Shown here: piece after piece, positions 15,467 through 17,162 of the stretch | Layout: each line of letters begins with the position of its first letter | How positions within the stretch are numbered: the first letter of the stretch is position 1 | Assembly (NCBI GenBank): GCA_026770615.1 | Contig: MU631352.1 | Location: forward strand, 98,927 to 116,088 | Direction of reading: 5' to 3' | Length of the DNA: 17,162 nt | Source of the DNA: Pavlovales sp. CCMP2436 | Taxonomy: Eukaryota > Haptophyta > Pavlovophyceae > Pavlovales | Made by a program: the position numbers and the translations under genes | The notes under the pieces: model-generated | Database searches by the model: none | Told to the model about the DNA's origin: nothing | What the model saw: the letters and a program-made list of their open reading frames with translations, nothing else

Positions 15467-17162
15467 CGGAGACCATTTTGACGAGCAAGCCCGCCTCCTG
15501 CGAAACCGCCGCCGAACAGCTGCAGCTCACCTACAGTATTATGATTAGTAAATTATTAGTTAGTTACTAGTACAATTGCTGCAGCTCAACTGTTATTGTT
15601 GCAACAATAACAATAAAATATAATATAATAATCATTTTGATGAATATAATCATCATTACTGCAGCTCACCTACAGTATTTTGATTAGTTAATGATAGTAT
15701 ACGTATCAATGTTGAAAGTGTATTATTAGTATTCATATTATCATCATCCTCATCATCCTCATCATCTTCATCATCCTCATTATTAGGATTGAACACTCAC
15801 CAGGATCCCTCCAGGTGCCACGAGCTGCAACAACAATTAATACCTCCACCACCACTACACCAACGCCAAGAAAAAAAAGACTCACTAGGATCCCGCCGGG
15901 TGCCACGAGCTGCAACAACAATAACTACTCCTCCTTCTCCTTTTCCTATCACTACTACTGCTGCTAGTAGTAGTAGTAGTAGTACTACTACTACTATAAA
16001 ATAAAATAAAAAAGACTCACCAGGATCCCTCTGAGTGCCACGAGCTGCAAAGATGTTCATCAAAACTCACCAGGATTCCGCCGGGTGCCACGAGCTGCAA
16101 GGCCGCCATGTTGAGCGACTCGTACTTGCGCTTGGCGCGCTCGAGTGACCGGGCGGAAGGGGCCAACTACATAAATACAACGATCAATTTCGTTGATGAA
16201 AGACGTGTCACGAGTGAGAATACTCGGAACAACGAGTGAGAACCAGAACACCGCATATTTGCTTCCAATTAAAATGGCGTAAACACTGTTGCGTTGGATA
16301 AATATAAAATATAAAGGAAATGCAAAAAATATATAGGCGGAGGGAGCCAACTATTAAAGTATAAATTCAATAGTTGAAATGGTCGGAGGGGGGTCCCGAC
16401 GACCCAATTAAATAGTTGGCCATTCAACTTAATGTTGACCGGGCAGAGGGGGCCAACTATTGAATTATAAATTCAAATGGCGTAAATATTGTTGTGTTTA
16501 ATTTTTTTGAAAAGGTTAAAAATAAAGCTAAGCCAAAGCAAAAGCGAAAGCGAAAAATATGGCGAGTCTTATGGGGGTAATCGGGATCCATGCTCACAAA
16601 GTAGGGCCCGTTGGAAACCAGTCGGGGGATGGACGTACTTTTGGATATTTACACACACAGTGAGAAGAACAAGGCTAGGATTGGTGGGATTACTGCTAGT
16701 TTCACCTTGGGAGGGGGGGGAAGGGGGGGAGTTGCTTAATATGTATAATCGCATGAATGCACCTTTGGTGGGATCAAGGATGGCGATGTCGTCATGTAGC
16801 GATAGTAACAATGGCAATATCAATTACATAAATATAAACAAATAGTATCATAGCAGCAATAATCAGTCAGACGCCAGCTTGAATCCCTATCAGTAAAAAA
16901 CCTTAAGGGGGGTCGAGAATGTCGTAGGGCGTCATGTAGCGCTACTTACAAAAACAATCACAGTTATATAACAATAAAATAATTAGAATAAAAATACTAG
17001 TATATACCTTGGGAGGGTCCAAAATAACGATGTCGTAGGGCGTCATGTGGCGATGAAGGATGCTAACTAACAATAAAAATCAATTTTAAAATGACCAAAA
17101 CAAAGTAACAGTGATGATAACAATGACAATAATAATAATAACAGTAGTATATACCTTGGGGG
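14749..17162 (-). CDS. RlmI-like class I SAM-dependent methyltransferase, 3' four exons (partial)
   Basis: Recognised by splicing. Exon C (17008-17062, or a copy beyond the window edge) reads [13 protein letters not shown], the DPPK motif IV, then donor GTATAT. Exon A (16071-16166, 32 codons, acceptor TGTAG) runs from [19 protein letters not shown] to LVAPGGIL, then GTGAGT. Exon B (15465-15530, 22 codons, acceptor TGTAG) reads [12 protein letters not shown] to KMVSE, donor GTTTTT. Exon D (14749-14874, acceptor TATAG) reads [16 protein letters not shown], then [15 protein letters not shown], ending TGA 14749. A, B and D join in phase 0. The order DPPK, GGILVSCSCS, DHP..PEG.YL is that of RlmI/YccW-type rRNA cytosine methyltransferases; the SAM-binding N-terminus lies outside. 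Introns are 841, 540 and 590 bp. No internal TAA or TAG. Confidence 0.85.
15071..15132 (-). repeat. Dispersed repeat, inverted copy of 441-502
   Basis: From AACGTCGGACGTC to GCTGAGCCGCTA, near-perfect reverse complement of 441-502. It lies in the last intron of the methyltransferase gene, next to the hairpin repeat. Confidence 0.8.
15148..15300. mobile_element. Hairpin MITE-like repeat
   Basis: Arms 15148-15217 (ACTGACAGGGATTCAAGCTG to GTCGCCCAT) and 15235-15300 (ATGGGCGAC to CCCTGCCAGT) are imperfect reverse complements around a 17-bp loop. One arm matches 249-331 in inverted orientation and the terminal part matches 16864-16896. Non-coding, inserted in the last methyltransferase intron. 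Confidence 0.75.
15434..15463. repeat. A30 tract abutting an exon
   Basis: Thirty consecutive A on the plus strand. On the gene strand the donor of exon B is GAG then G followed by T30, so the intron starts with an unbroken T run. Possibly the poly-A end of a plus-strand retroposon. Confidence 0.85.
15520..15697 (-). repeat. Duplicated start of methyltransferase exon B
   Basis: CTGCAGCTCACCTACAGTAT occurs at 15520-15539 (true acceptor and first exon bases) and again at 15659-15678, with similar AT-rich DNA after each. A partial copy, CTGCAGCTCA, is at 15579-15588. Between them is a perfect 22-bp palindrome (15591-15612, TGTTATTGTTG and its complement). Confidence 0.85.
15738..15998. repeat. 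Trinucleotide microsatellites in an intron
   Basis: ATC/CTC-type repeats at 15738-15781 and TAG/CTA-type repeats at 15950-15998. They lie between the duplicated exon ends in the intron joining exons A and B. Confidence 0.8.
15795..16100 (-). repeat. Four copies of the 3' end of methyltransferase exon A
   Basis: Each copy is TTGCAG, a 24-nt block coding LVAPGGIL or a variant, then GTGAGT. Blocks lie at 15801-15824, 15886-15909, 16021-16044 and 16071-16094 (the last is the true exon end). Spacing is 85, 135 and 50 bp, measured start to start. Each extra copy looks like a complete cassette exon with acceptor and donor, and 24 nt keeps the reading frame. Confidence 0.9.
16147..16459 (-). repeat. 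Three copies of the start of methyltransferase exon A
   Basis: TAG followed by TTGGCCCC...GCCCGGTC appears at 16147-16169 (true acceptor), 16437-16459, and as a shorter copy at 16336-16353. An inverted TAGTTGGCC is at 16413-16421. Neighbouring AATGGCGTAAA sequence is also duplicated (about 16273 and 16476). Confidence 0.8.
16704..17162 (-). repeat. Copies of methyltransferase exon C with its donor
   Basis: The DPPK-coding block is present at 17005-17062 (intact), 16901-16942 (deleted, PYDILDPP then TAA) and 16761-16804 (ILDPTK). Only its donor end remains at 16704-16715, and another copy is cut by the window edge at 17151-17162. All keep the CATGACG...CAAGGT order on the minus strand. Which intact copy is the used exon cannot be told here. 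Confidence 0.8.
16864..16896 (+). repeat. Dispersed repeat end
   Basis: CAGTCAGACGCCAGCTTGAA followed by TCCCTATCAGTAA matches the termini at 299-331 and 15268-15300 and, inverted, 15148-15180. Solitary end of the same repeat family. Confidence 0.65.

Noticed and set aside
15733..16063. Short minus-strand hydrophobic frames in the methyltransferase intron
   Set aside because: They arise from trinucleotide repeats and echoed exon ends, not from a separate gene.

Overview
The window looks like nuclear DNA of a unicellular eukaryote, most likely an alga. The reasons are GT-AG spliceosomal introns, an F-box/ankyrin gene of the LQWARANGCPW type that is very abundant in haptophyte and pelagophyte genomes, an RT-type retroelement remnant, GC-rich coding DNA beside AT-rich intergenic DNA, and many micro- and minisatellites. 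The taxon is an inference and I cannot fix it.

Layout. 1-620: AT microsatellite, dispersed repeats and a C-rich tract. 625-2471 (-): degenerate reverse-transcriptase-type retroelement, C-terminal part with a PD-(D/E)XK-like domain. 2521-3483 (-): intact secreted or Golgi-type sulfotransferase-like gene. 4210-4640 (+): 5' part of an F-box/ankyrin gene, then minisatellites (4672-5136). 5240-5998: foldback element with arms of about 305-317 bp. 6043-12695: gene-dense virus-like block containing a lipase-like gene (+), then, all on the minus strand, two small genes, a long replicase-like protein with an SF1 helicase and a CoiA/PD-(D/E)XK-like nuclease region, three small genes, and a Cys-rich zinc-finger gene with a 33-nt repeat tail. 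12737-13795 (+): ankyrin repeats plus an acidic C-terminus, perhaps the other half of the gene that starts at 4210. 14749-17162 (-): the 3' four exons of an RlmI-like SAM-dependent methyltransferase, which has no long ORF and is recognisable only after splicing.

Three points matter most. (1) The methyltransferase introns carry repeated echoes of the adjoining exon boundaries, including three extra 24-nt cassettes with their own TTGCAG acceptor and GTGAGT donor. (2) Several convincing reading frames contain in-frame TAA or TAG but no TGA, and many of the better-supported genes can be read to a TGA; this fits either UAR reassigned to sense (probably Gln) or decayed copies. (3) Nearly every frame break is a -1 step, as if single bases were missing, so many breaks may be assembly deletions and not true pseudogene damage. 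These readings interact and need read-level and RNA checks.
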